Assembly: GCA_030267565.1 (NCBI GenBank)
Contig: BRXU01000007.1
Location: forward strand, 3,410,001-3,474,000
DNA from: Pleodorina starrii
Taxonomy: Eukaryota; Chlorophyta; Chlorophyceae; Chlamydomonadales; Volvocaceae
Direction: 5' to 3'
DNA length: 64,000 nt
Of this stretch, positions 31,545-43,836 are shown in pieces (position 1 is the first letter of the stretch; the number at the start of each line of letters is the position of its first letter). The notes beneath the pieces are model-generated. The model was not told the DNA's origin and searched no databases. It saw nothing but the letters and a program-made list of their open reading frames with translations. The translations under genes and the position numbers were made by a program.

Positions 31545-33880
31545 ATGGCACGCCCCAGTAGGAACGCGGCACCCCGTGCTGTCACGGCCCTGCTGCTGGC
31601 GTCAACCGTAATGCTGCTGCTGCTGGCACCCGCCGGTGAGCAGCTCGATCGGTTCGGTTGGTGTTACATGTAGTCAGGGATCGAGGGATCGAGGCCAGAC
31701 CTTTAACCATTCTTTCCTTTCCCAGCCCGCTGCCACATGGCGTTCAGTACATAGTGATAAGGGTTGGTTCGGTTAAGGATTGTGACTGGCTGGAAGCCCT
31801 CATGGCGGAATGGCGTCGGGCCAGCAGGGGTGATGGCCATTCATTCCGCACCCCTTGTAGAGGCTTGCCTGCTGTAATGTTCCCGCAACAAACAAGCTCC
31901 CCACCAGACCCTGGTACCCAAATAAACCCGCAGAGGGGTTCATTCAAGCGGCCAGAATGCAAATCCTCATCGCAAAAATACACCCACACCCGGGCCCTCG
32001 AATCATCGCCCCCGCCCTTTGCCCCCGTGTACCCAGGCGCCGCCCCGCTGCCGCCTTCACCCGCGCCGCCGTCGCCTCCCCCGCCCTCACCCTTCCCGCT
32101 GCCGCCTTCACCCGCGCCACCGTCGCCTCCCCCACCTTCCCCATCCCCGCCGTCGCCTACCCCACCTTCCCCATCCCCGCCGTCGCCTTCCCCACCTTCC
32201 CCATCTCCGCCGTCGCCTTCCCCACCTTCCCCATCCCCGCCGTCGCCTTCCCCACCTTTACCGCCCCCACCACAGCCACCTTCTCCTTCCCCGCCGCCGC
32301 CATTCCCTCCCTCACCATCCCCACCACCGCCCGCGCCACCATTGCCTCCCCTTCCACCGTCGCCGCCTACACCATCACCGCCCCCTCCCTCACCGCAGCC
32401 GCCCAGCCCGCCGTCTCCAAAGCCGCCTCGGCCACCATCGCCGCCACCCTCACCGCGGCCACCGTCCCCACGACCACAATCGCCGCGGCCGCCATCACCC
32501 CGGCCTCCTTCCCCTGCTCCTCGATCCCCTCGGCCGCCGTCGCCCCGCCCGCCGTCGCCCCGCCCGCCGTCGCCCCGCCCGCCGTCGCCCCGCCCGCCGT
32601 CGCCTCGCCCTCCAACAGCCCGCCCACCATCGCCCCGCCCGCCGTCGCCTCGCCCCCCGTCGCCTCGCCCCCTGTCGCCGCGCCCGCCGTCGCCGCGGCC
32701 CCGGTCGCCCTCTCCTCGGCCGCCCCGCCCCCTTCCACCATCCCCTCGGACGCCAAGGCGGTCGCCGCCGTCACCCGCTCCACCGTCGCTGCCCCCTCCA
32801 AGCCGCCCTCCCCCGCGGCGGCGATCGCCACCACCCCAGGTGAGAGAATCTTGACCGGAAGCGCCGGCATACTTGGAGAGGTTTTCCTAGCTCCTTATTG
32901 TCGGCGTTTTGCTGATCTTTCCGCTCTAACAGTCAACGCTTCGTAGGCATTCCGGCTGCCACCCAGGGCTTGGTGCCCTGGTGAAACAGCAGAAAGGGTT
33001 CATTACACATTCACACACACCCGTCCCTACCCGATAAAATAATGCCCACTATACTTATATATCAGGTGCGGAGGAGCCCCCCGCCTCCGTCTCCTGTCCG
33101 GCGACCTCCTCCACCGCCGCTCAGTGAGTGTTCAAAGATAGCAGGTTGTCGGTACCTACTGGGTTCTGCGGCGGCTGGTCGGTTGTTATCTGCTCATTGC
33201 TTGAGTCGGGCTTGCAGCAACCTGGCAAATACCGACATGAATGCACCCTAATAATACCCGGCCGGCTCCCTTTGAAACGTAGTATCCGCCGCCCTTTCCG
33301 CCCCGCCCGCAGTCAAGAAGATCAAATCAGACAAGTACGTCTACATCTTCTCCAACCAGAAATACACCTACAGCCAGGCGGCCGGCTTCTGCCGCGGCCA
33401 GGGATATGCCCTGGTGCCGTACACAAGCAGGGCGCACGCAGGTACGCACATACAGTAGTGGCTGGATGGTGGGGAAGAGAGGGCTCGGTCTGTCTAGCCC
33501 CACCTCATGTAGTGGCTCAGCACGCAGAGCACAACAGCAGCAGGGCCAAGCACAACGAAGTATGCCATAGCAGTCCCCGTCCCTGCATGCGTTTACCCGC
33601 GCCAGCGCGGCAAGGTACAGATGTACCATCTCATACCCTTCCTTTACCCTTCCTCTATCCTTTTCTACCTTTCCTCTACCTCCACATCACGCTCTCCCCC
33701 TGCTGTTTCCCCGCAGATGCCATTGACGCTCTGTGCGTTAACAGCGGCGTTGGTTGTTGGGTGTTCGGCCGGACGCGTGGAGGCTTCTGCGCCTACGTCG
33801 ACCCCGCCGGTAACGGCACTCCATTCGCGCGGTCCTGCACCGAGAGTCAGTACGCACTCTGCTACGACAGGGCCCCGTAA
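31545..33880 (+). CDS. C1: secreted proline-rich protein with C-type-lectin-like domain
   Basis: Exons 31545-31635, 32037-32839, 33066-33123, 33313-33441 and 33717-33880 predict 414 residues. The leader core is [15 protein letters not shown], with the predicted mature protein starting near Gly31-Ala-Ala-Pro. The proline-rich exon has 267 codons, ending in [13 protein letters not shown] repeats and RRRSPPPQ. The lectin-like module reads [31 protein letters not shown] and [10 protein letters not shown]. At about 97 residues from the exon 4 start to the stop it is shorter than canonical C-type lectin domains and seems to lack the long loop that carries Ca2+ ligands, so calcium-dependent sugar binding cannot be assumed. 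A TGTAA at 34517-34521 is the likely polyadenylation signal. It is almost identical to C2. Confidence 0.82.
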
Positions 33881-35336
33881 GCGAGCATGACATGTACTAT
33901 CTACAGCGCATATTGCTTGCTTGCCTATTGCCAGAATGGATTGGCACGAAGCAATTGATGACCGATGCGTTGACAGCAGCCCGCCATCAGCAGGCAGGCA
34001 TGTGTTGCGCTGCACTAATTCTGTGCGTGATCGCTTTGCGTGCGGTGGTTACGAGGGCCAGCGCGGATCATCCCCAGCGACCTAGCATATGTTCCCAACT
34101 GTCCTCCTTGGTCGGCTGCGGTACCTCACAAGCTGCTAAGGCTTTGCATGCAGCAGGCCAAACACGCACGTACCTGGCTTTCACGCGGCCACCGAAGCGC
34201 CCGCCCATATTTCAGTTGCTGGGACGGCGGGCTCGGTGATGGAATGACGGAAGGCGGGCGGCTGTGATTGGCTGTGACCGATGAACCACTCGTGATACGA
34301 CAGAATTTGGTGGCCATGAAAAATTCATTCGTGATACGGGAACGAAGCTGAAGTGGCGATTTGTAGTGCCCACTGCCGTGGGTGATGAGTGTCGAGGCAG
34401 GCATTGTGGTGCACCATGCGAATTGAAGGGCTTCGTTGATAGATGGCCGTGTGCTCTTCGTCATTGCTGATGAGGGGTATTTGCAGTTTTATTTCCGCTG
34501 GGTGGGCGGAGGCACTTGTAACGGAGCTATCTTCGCTTGACTGCCTGTGATCACCACGCCATTTACCGATCGTCGACTACGAAGAAATGATCAGCCGTAT
34601 TATGATCAGCCCTATTACGGTACAACGGGGTCGCTCGTATCGACAGTACGCTCGAAGTACAGCAATAATAATTCAACAAACTATGTGAATGTAGGCTTTT
34701 GCGGATCAGCTCAACAACTAAAACCCTGTCTAAAAGTGTGACTGGGCCAATCGAGCGACTGCTGGGCTGGGAAGGGCGGGCGGGGATATATATGGCAGGC
34801 TTTCGGAAGTTTATTTCGACAACAGAGTGAATGAATTATTATGAATATATTTAAATCTCGATAAGCAGCAGGAACGCTGCGTTTCCGGCGATCCTGGAGG
34901 ATGCTGGTTTGATGACGCGGCATCTATATATCCTGCTCACTGCAAACGTCCACGGAGCAGGTACATTTTGTTGTAATTTGGATGCAATTAGCATCTTTTC
35001 CAATAAATGAATATGAAAAATTTCCAATGCCGCATGTTTGTCTTGTTGGGACAACTCGCTCGCTCGGAGAGCTTCAGCAGATTGCATGGCATCAACTGCC
35101 AGGACCGCCGGATAGGGCAGAGTGAACGTTGCCATCGCAGCAACGAAGTGGAAATAAAGGCGCATATATGCACAGCTTTGAAATTGCAGCTCTCCATTGG
35201 AAACTATACCGCCAACGAGCAATCCAACAAATCCGCGGGCGGGCACACGATCTTCGCTTTTTCTGTTTCCGATGTCGCCACATCAGTTGACGACCCTCAC
35301 ATCATGTTCAAAGGCTTGACCTAGTACGTGTGTTTT
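33881..35336. other. Spacer of tandem unit 2
   Basis: This is the second copy of the C-type spacer, a few bp longer than the first (an extra CATTCGTGATA near 34326). It contains the C1 polyadenylation signal and no gene. Confidence 0.6.
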
Positions 35337-35755
35337 AAGCTGAACGGAAGTCGAGTTGGCGGCCCGCAATCCATCCGCTGTCACCTGCTCGCCTGTCGAG
35401 GCCTAACTGTCGCATCTGTGACGGCCGCCGTCGGCCGTCGAAATGGATCGCCCCGAGACGTCGGCGCCCTGCGACCAGCGCGGAGGGCGTCGTGCAACCC
35501 ATCATCGTCACGAACCGCCATAAGTAGTGTCTTCCATAAAGTCTATAGACAACTGCGCCTTCGGTACAGATTCCCAAACTGGTTACTTGTCAGTAAGCAC
35601 GTGCAACTAATAACTTGGGAAAGCATCTAGCGGCCCAGCGCCCTACCTATCTAGTGATACACATCGAACCGAGTTCAAGGACTCACGAGCGACGGGTCGT
35701 GGCGGCGACTGCAACAATTGACGTTAGGCGGCTTCTATTCGTGGGGCTGTGATAG
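35337..35755 (+). promoter_or_regulatory. Conserved 5' cassette of C2
   Basis: The sequence matches the C1 cassette as far as I can read, displaced by 4211 bp. The core is at 35409-35439. Confidence 0.65.
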
Positions 35756-38181
35756 ATGGCACGCCCCAGTAGGAACGCGGCACCCCGTGCTGTCACGGCC
35801 CTGCTGCTGGCGTCAACCGTAATGCTGCTGCTGCTGGCACCCGCCGGTGAGCAGCTCGATCGGTTCGGTTGGTGTTACATGTAGTCAGGGATCGAGGGAT
35901 CGAGGCCAGACCTTTAACCATTCTTTCCTTTCCCAGCCCGCTGCCACATGGCGTTCAGTACATAGTGATAAGGGTTGGTTCGGTTAAGGATTGTGACTGG
36001 CTGGAAGCCCTCATGGCGGAATGGCGTCGGGCCAGCAGGGGTGATGGCCATTCATTCCGCACCCCTTGTAGAGGCTTGCCTGCTGTAATGTTCCCGCAAC
36101 AAACAAGCTCCCCACCAGACCCTGGTACCCAAATAAACCCGCAGAGGGGTTCATTCAAGCGGCCAGAATGCAAATCCTCATCGCAAAAATACACCCACAC
36201 CCGGGCCCTCGAATCATCGCCCCCGCCCTTTGCCCCCGTGTACCCAGGCGCCGCCCCGCTGCCGCCTTCACCCGCGCCGCCGTCGCCTCCCCCGCCCTCA
36301 CCCTTCCCGCTGCCGCCTTCACCCGCGCCACCGTCGCCTCCCCCACCTTCCCCATCCCCGCCGTCGCCTTACCCACCTTCCCCATCCCCACCGCCGCCTT
36401 CCCCACCTTCCCCATCCCCGCCGTCGCCTCCCCCACCTTCCCCATCCCCGCCGTCGCCTACCCCACCTTCCCCATCCCCGCCGTCGCCTTCCCCACCTTC
36501 CCCATCTCCGCCGTCGCCTTCCCCACCTTCCCCATCCCCGCCGTCGCCTTCCCCACCTTTACCGCCCCCACCACAGCCACCTTCTCCTTCCCCGCCGCCG
36601 CCATTCCCTCCCTCACCATCCCCACCACCGCCCGCGCCACCATTGCCTCCCCTTCCACCGTCGCCGCCTACACCATCACCGCCCCCTCCCTCACCGCAGC
36701 CGCCCAGCCCGCCGTCTCCAAAGCCGCCTCGGCCACCATCGCCGCCACCCTCACCGCGGCCACCGTCCCCACGACCACAATCGCCGCGGCCGCCATCACC
36801 CCGGCCTCCTTCCCCTGCTCCTCGATCCCCTCGGCCGCCGTCGCCCCGCCCGCCGTCGCCCCGCCCGCCGTCGCCCCGCCCGCCGTCGCCCCGCCCGCCG
36901 TCGCCTCGCCCTCCAACAGCCCGCCCACCATCGCCCCGCCCGCCGTCGCCTCGCCCCCCGTCGCCTCGCCCCCTGTCGCCGCGCCCGCCGTCGCCGCGGC
37001 CCCGGTCGCCCTCTCCTCGGCCGCCCCGCCCCCTTCCACCATCCCCTCGGACGCCAAGGCGGTCGCCGCCGTCACCCGCTCCACCGTCGCTGCCCCCTCC
37101 AAGCCGCCCTCCCCCGCGGCGGCGATCGCCACCACCCCAGGTGAGAGAATCTTGACCGGAAGCGCCGGCATACTTGGAGAGGTTTTCCTAGCTCGTTATT
37201 GTCGGCGTTTTGCTGATCTTTCCGCACTAACAGTCAACGCTTCGTAGGCATTCCGGCTGCCACCCAGGGCTTGGTGCCCTGGTGAAACAGCAGAAAGGGT
37301 TCATTACACATTCACACACACCCGTCCCTACCCGATAAAATAATGCCCACTATACTTATATATCAGGTGCGGAGGAGCCCCCCGCCTCCGTCTCCTGTCC
37401 GGCGACCTCCTCCACCGCCGCTCAGTGAGTGTTCAAAGATAGCAGGTTGTCGGTACCTACTGGGTTCTGCGGCGGCTGGTCGGTTGTTATCTGCTCATTG
37501 CTTGAGTCGGGCTTGCAGCAACCTGGCAAATACCGACATGAATGCACCCTAATAATACCCGGCCGGCTCCCTTTGAAACGTAGTATCCGCCGCCCTTTCC
37601 GCCCCGCCCGCAGTCAAGAAGATCAAATCAGACAAGTACGTCTACATCTTCTCCAACCAGAAATACACCTACAGCCAGGCGGCCGGCTTCTGCCGCGGCC
37701 AGGGATATGCCCTGGTGCCGTACACAAGCAGGGCGCACGCAGGTACGCACATACAGTAGTGGCTGGATGGTGGGGAAGAGAGGGCTCGGTCTGTCTAGCC
37801 CCACCTCATGTAGTGGCTCAGCACGCAGAGCACAACAGCAGCAGGGCCAAGCACAACGAAGTATGCCATAGCAGTCCCCGTCCCTGCATGCGTTTACCCG
37901 CGCCAGCGCGGCAAGGTACAGATGTACCATCTCATACCCTTCCTTTACCCTTCCTCTATCCTTTTCTACCTTTCCTCTACCTCCACATCACGCTCTCCCC
38001 CTGCTGTTTCCCCGCAGATGCCATTGACGCTCTGTGCGTTAACAGCGGCGTTGGTTGTTGGGTGTTCGGCCGGACGCGTGGAGGCTTCTGCGCCTACGTC
38101 GACCCCGCCGGTAACGGCACTCCATTCGCGCGGTCCTGCACCGAGAGTCAGTACGCACTCTGCTACGACAGGGCCCCGTAA
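35756..38181 (+). CDS. C2: secreted proline-rich protein with C-type-lectin-like domain
   Basis: Exons 35756-35846, 36248-37140, 37367-37424, 37614-37742 and 38018-38181 predict 444 residues. It differs from C1 essentially by 90 bp in exon 2: three extra 30-bp units near 36360-36450, adding 30 residues of SPPSP-type repeat. Signal peptide, short proline-rich exon and lectin exons are the same. A TGTAA is at 38818-38822. The near-identity over 4.2 kb implies a very recent duplication or recurrent gene conversion; an assembly duplication is possible but would not explain the clean 90-bp difference. Confidence 0.82.
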
Positions 38182-39637
38182 GCGAGCATGACATGTACTA
38201 TCTACAGCGCATATTGCTTGCTTGCCTATTGCCAGAATGGATTGGCACGAAGCAATTGATGACCGATGCGTTGACAGCAGCCCGCCATCAGCAGGCAGGC
38301 ATGTGTTGCGCTGCACTAATTCTGTGCGTGATCGCTTTGCGTGCGGTGGTTACGAGGGCCAGCGCGGATCATCCCCAGCGACCTAGCATATGTTCCCAAC
38401 TGTCCTCCTTGGTCGGCTGCGGTACCTCACAAGCTGCTAAGGCTTTGCATGCAGCAGGCCAAACACGCACGTACCTGGCTTTCACGCGGCCACCGAAGCG
38501 CCCGCCCATATTTCAGTTGCTGGGACGGCGGGCTCGGTGATGGAATGACGGAAGGCGGGCGGCTGTGATTGGCTGTGACCGATGAACCACTCGTGATACG
38601 ACAGAATTTGGTGGCCATGAAAAATTCATTCGTGATACGGGAACGAAGCTGAAGTGGCGATTTGTAGTGCCCACTGCCGTGGGTGATGAGTGTCGAGGCA
38701 GGCATTGTGGTGCACCATGCGAATTGAAGGGCTTCGTTGATAGATGGCCGTGTGCTCTTCGTCATTGCTGATGAGGGGTATTTGCAGTTTTATTTCCGCT
38801 GGGTGGGCGGAGGCACTTGTAACGGAGCTATCTTCGCTTGACTGCCTGTGATCACCACGCCATTTACCGATCGTCGACTACGAAGAAATGATCAGCCGTA
38901 TTATGATCAGCCCTATTACGGTACAACGGGGTCGCTCGTATCGACAGTACGCTCGAAGTACAGCAATAATAATTCAACAAACTATGTGAATGTAGGCTTT
39001 TGCGGATCAGCTCAACAACTAAAACCCTGTCTAAAAGTGTGACTGGGCCAATCGAGCGACTGCTGGGCTGGGAAGGGCGGGCGGGGATATATATGGCAGG
39101 CTTTCGGAAGTTTATTTCGACAACAGAGTGAATGAATTATTATGAATATATTTAAATCTCGATAAGCAGCAGGAACGCTGCGTTTCCGGCGATCCTGGAG
39201 GATGCTGGTTTGATGACGCGGCATCTATATATCCTGCTCACTGCAAACGTCCACGGAGCAGGTACATTTTGTTGTAATTTGGATGCAATTAGCATCTTTT
39301 CCAATAAATGAATATGAAAAATTTCCAATGCCGCATGTTTGTCTTGTTGGGACAACTCGCTCGCTCGGAGAGCTTCAGCAGATTGCATGGCATCAACTGC
39401 CAGGACCGCCGGATAGGGCAGAGTGAACGTTGCCATCGCAGCAACGAAGTGGAAATAAAGGCGCATATATGCACAGCTTTGAAATTGCAGCTCTCCATTG
39501 GAAACTATACCGCCAACGAGCAATCCAACAAATCCGCGGGCGGGCACACGATCTTCGCTTTTTCTGTTTCCGATGTCGCCACATCAGTTGACGACCCTCA
39601 CATCATGTTCAAAGGCTTGACCTAGTACGTGTGTTTT
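38182..39637. other. Spacer of tandem unit 3
   Basis: This is the third near-identical copy of the C-type spacer, 4301 bp after the second. No gene is seen. Confidence 0.6.
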
Positions 39638-40056
39638 AAGCTGAACGGAAGTCGAGTTGGCGGCCCGCAATCCATCCGCTGTCACCTGCTCGCCTGTCGA
39701 GGCCTAACTGTCGCATCTGTGACGGCCGCCGTCGGCCGTCGAAATGGATCGCCCCGAGACGTCGGCGCCCTGCGACCAGCGCGGAGGGCGTCGTGCAACC
39801 CATCATCGTCACGAACCGCCATAAGCAGTGTCTTCCATAAAGTCCATAGACAACTGCGCCTTCGGTACAGATTCCCAAACTGGTTACTTGTCAGTAAGCA
39901 CGTGCAACTAATAACTTGGGAAAGCATCTAGCGGCCCAGCGCCCTACCTATCTAGTGATACACATCGAACCGAGTTCAAGGACTCACGAGCGACGGGTCG
40001 TGGCGGCGACTGCAACAATTGACGTTAGGCGGCTTCTATTCGTGGGGCTGTGATAG
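39638..40056 (+). promoter_or_regulatory. Conserved 5' cassette of C3
   Basis: This is a C-type cassette with the core at 39710-39740. Two single-base changes near 39825-39846 distinguish it from C1 and C2. Confidence 0.65.
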
Positions 40057-41788
40057 ATGGCACGCCCCAGTAGGAACGCGGCACCCCGTGCTGTCACGGC
40101 CCTGCTGCTGGCGTCAACCGTAATGCTGCTGCTGCTGGCACCCGCCGGTGAGCAGCTCGATCGGTTCGGTTGGTGTTACATGTAGTCAGGGATCGAGGGA
40201 TCGAGGCCAGACCTTTAACCATTCTTTCCTTTCCCAGCCCGCTGCCACATGGCGTTCAGTACATAGTGATAAGGGTTGGTTCGGTTAAGGATTGTGACTG
40301 GCTGGAAGCCCTCATGGCGGAATGGCGTCGGGCCAGCAGGGGTGATGGCCATTCATTCCGCACCCCTTGTAGAGGCTTGCCTGCTGTAATGTTCCCGCAA
40401 CAAACAAGCTCCCCACCAGACCCTGGTACCCAAATAAACCCGCAGAGGGGTTCATTCAAGCGGCCAGAATGCAAATCCTCATCGCAAAAATACACCCACA
40501 CCCGCCCAGGCGCTCTCCACCCTCACCCGCTCCACCCTCGCTGCCCCCTCCAAGCCGCCCTTCCCCCCGGCAACGATCTCCGCCACCCCAGGTGAGAAAA
40601 CCTTAGCCGGAAGCGCATACTTGTAGTGGTTTCGCGAGCTCGCTATTGCCAGCGTTTGCTCTCTAACAATCAAAAGACCTCGCTGGGTTTCCGGCTGCCA
40701 TCCAAGGCTTGGTGCCCTGAAGAAAGAGCAGAACGGGTTGCCAAACACATATCCGCCACCCCCACCCAATGCAATATATAATGTCCATATTAGGTGCGGA
40801 GGAGCCCCCCGCCACCGTCTCCGGTCCGGCGACCTCCTCCACCGCCGCTCAGTGAGTTCAAAGATAGCAGGTTGTCGGTACCTACTAGGTTCTGCGGCTT
40901 CTGGTTCAGTGAGTTTTCAGAGAGCAGGTTGTACCTGCCGGGTGCTGCGGCGGCTGTTCCGTATCGCCCGTGTTCGTGGAGGGGACACTCGCTAGCTCCA
41001 GCATCATCGTACGGCAATATGTCTCCATACCAACAGTATTTATCGTTTCTAAGCTCAGCCCCATCTATCATGAGCACCGCCTTGCTACTTGGAATGCGAG
41101 GACTGCTCATTGCTTGCATTGCTTGATGCGGGCTGGCAGCAAGCTGGCCAACAACAACATGCACCCTCATCATACCCGGCCGGCTCCATCCCTTTTAAAT
41201 CGTAGTCTCCGCTGGCCGCCCTTTCCGCCCCGCAGTCAAGAAAATGAAATTAGACAAGTACGTTTATATCTTCTCCAACCAGAAATACACATACAGCCAG
41301 GCGGCTGGCTTCTGCCGCGGACAGGGATATGCCCTGGTCCCGTACACAAGCAGGGTGCACGCAGGTACGCACGCACAGTAGTGGTTGGATGGTAGGAAAG
41401 AGAGGGCTCAGTCGGTCTAGCCCACCTCATGTGGTGGCTCAGCACGCAGAGCACAACAGCGAGCAGCAGGGCCAACCACATGTGTGCCATAGCAGTCCTT
41501 CTGCATGCGTTTGCCTGCGCTAGTTTCGGAGCGCCCGCCTGCGCGGGCAAGGTACGTGCGTACAGCTGTACCTTCCTCTACCCTTCCTCTACCTCCACAT
41601 CACGCTTTCCCCCTTCCCCCGCAGATGCCATTGACGCTCTGTGCGTTAACAGCGGCGCTGGTTGTTGGGTGTTCGGCCGGACGCTGAGAGGCTTCTGCGC
41701 CTTCGTCGACCCCGCCGGTAACGGCACTCCATTCGCGCGGTCCTGCACCGAGAGTCAATACGCACTCTGCTACGACAGGGCCCCGTAA
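40057..41788 (+). pseudogene. C3: chimeric lectin gene with collapsed proline-rich exon
   Basis: Up to about 40500 the sequence is C2-like (exon 1, 40057-40147, and intron 1). From there it is B-like (exon 3, 40794-40851; exon 4, 41236-41364; exon 5, 41625-41788). The proline-rich exon has shrunk to about 82 nt (40510-40591) with the normal CAG acceptor. That length breaks phase, so the usual splicing would put the lectin exons out of frame. An upstream acceptor (TTCATTCAAG at 40451-40460) would restore the frame with an odd linker, so it may still be functional. The lectin exons themselves are intact and encode [15 protein letters not shown]. The likely origin is unequal recombination between B-type and C-type copies inside exon 2. 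Confidence 0.65.
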
Positions 41789-43398
41789 GCGAGCATGACA
41801 TGTACTACAGCTTGCCTATTGCCAGAATCGCGATTGACACGAACGAAGCAATTGACCGATGGCGTTGACAACAGCTGTCAGCAGATATGTGTTTGACATC
41901 CACCGCGGGGATGCAGTAGTCTCGCACGCACTGTGCATTTTCGTGATCGCTTCGGTTTGCGTGGTAACGAGGGCCAGTATGCGCGGGTAACGAGGGCAGC
42001 GCGGATTTTTGATTAACACAAGCGACCATCTATGTCTCAATTGTCCTCCTTGGTCGTCGGCTGCGGTACTTTACAAGCTGCTAAGGCTTTCGTTGCACAT
42101 GGGCATGCAGCAGGCCACCCAGCCACGTGCCTGGCTTTCACGCGGCCACCGAAGCGCCAGCTAACATTTCAGTGGCTGGGACGGCGGACGCGGTGGAAAA
42201 TGGAATGCAGGCAGGCTATGCCCTAGCTGTGATTGGCTGCGATGTTTGGGCCACACGTGATGTGATAAAGTGGCCGTGAACCATTCGTGATACGAGCGAG
42301 AACGAACTGACTTGGCGGTTGTTGTGGCCACTACGGGCCACTGCTGTGGGTAATGATGGCAATGAGTGTCGAGGCATTTCAGTGCACCATGTGGCAGTTC
42401 CCGCCCTCTTCGTCATTGCTGATGAGGGGGATTATTTTCAGTTTTATTTCCGCTGGGAGGGCGGAGGCATCTGTAACGCACGCAGCCTTTAACGCACCTA
42501 TCTTCGCCTTGATCACCACGCAATTTATTTATTGCCGTCCAGAAATCGACAAGGTCCTCGCAGCTTTACGTACGTGACCGCACCTTCAGCAATAATAAGT
42601 ACCATTCATATACAACGTGTATCTCGGCTTCGGAGGATTAGTTCAACAACTCAAGGCCCCGCCGTTAACGTGTGTATATGACTGTGCGAGGGGGATACAT
42701 TTCATTCGGTCATCAGCTTAGGGGCCCTCGGAATTTTTATCGACATACCAGCGATTATAAGCTGAGAAAACTCACGAGAAAATCATGGCTTGAAAGCAGC
42801 CACGTTGCGTTTTCGGCGCTACTGGACGAGGCTCATGCATCGGAGTGATGATGTACGGCACAGGTCGAAAATCATGCTGACAATATTACAATGAAAAATA
42901 AATGTATAACTTTATTTATCTAGTGCTAGGTGGTCGCCGGGTATGGTAATGCAGGGGCAGGTAACGTTATTGTATATATTATTATTGCGTTTGATGCATG
43001 TATGCCGCGGTATCCTGACTGCTGACGTCCACGGAGCACGTACAAACATTTATTATATTATTTACAATATACTGATATGTAATTTTCACGATGTCGCATA
43101 TCCTGTTGGGACAAGCGATCGAGCGACTCCGTCGGAAAGTTTCAAATTGGCATCGACCGCCGCCAAGATCGAAAGCGGTAGAGTAGAGTGAGCCTTGGCA
43201 TCGCAGCAAGAAATAAAGGCACCCATGATCCACGTGATTGTGCTGGATAGGTACGCCTTTCATCAATCCGACATACAAATGAACCCGGTCGCGCGCGGGC
43301 ACACAACCTTATATTTTACTTCTTCTGTTTCCCACGATATCGCATCAGGTGATGGCCCTCATAATATCTTCAAGGACAAGAACTTGCTGATGGTCTAG
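41789..43398. other. C3 3' flank and spacer before CAP2
   Basis: Paralogous to the B-CAP1 interval but without the LINE and the MITE-like element. A TGTAA for C3 lies at 42472-42476. The LINE's empty site is near 43052-43065. No gene is recognised. Confidence 0.6.
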
Positions 43399-43836
43399 TT
43401 CGTGGCCCGCAATCCGCTGTTACATATGCTGTCACATCCGTATGTCACATCTATCTGTCACGCCTATATACGGCACGACATTGACGGCCGCCGTCACAGA
43501 TGCGATATATCGCATCTGTGACGGCGGCCGTCAATGTGAATCGCCCCGAGAAGTTGGCAACCCATCATAGAAGACGTCGTGCAACCCATCATAGTCACGA
43601 ACCACCACTAGCTAGATAGATAGTGCTTGCTATATAATCCATTTTCAAATTATTCTTCGATACAGAAGTCCTAATTGATAGACGGTAAAGCCATAATAAT
43701 CTACTGTGGAAGCATCTATATATCGGCGCAGCGCCCTGCGTGGTGTTCCACGCCGCCGAACCAAGTTAAGGTCTCACGACGAGTCGTGGCGGAGACTGCA
43801 TCAATCGACGTTAAGCGGTTTCGTGGGGCTGCTGTC
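43399..43836 (+). promoter_or_regulatory. Conserved 5' cassette of CAP2 with a 60-bp palindrome
   Basis: Here the family core CGCATCTGTGACGGC is present as two inverted halves that meet at GATATATC. Positions 43478-43537 form a perfect 60-bp palindrome. CAP1 and the lectin copies carry only one arm. Confidence 0.7.
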
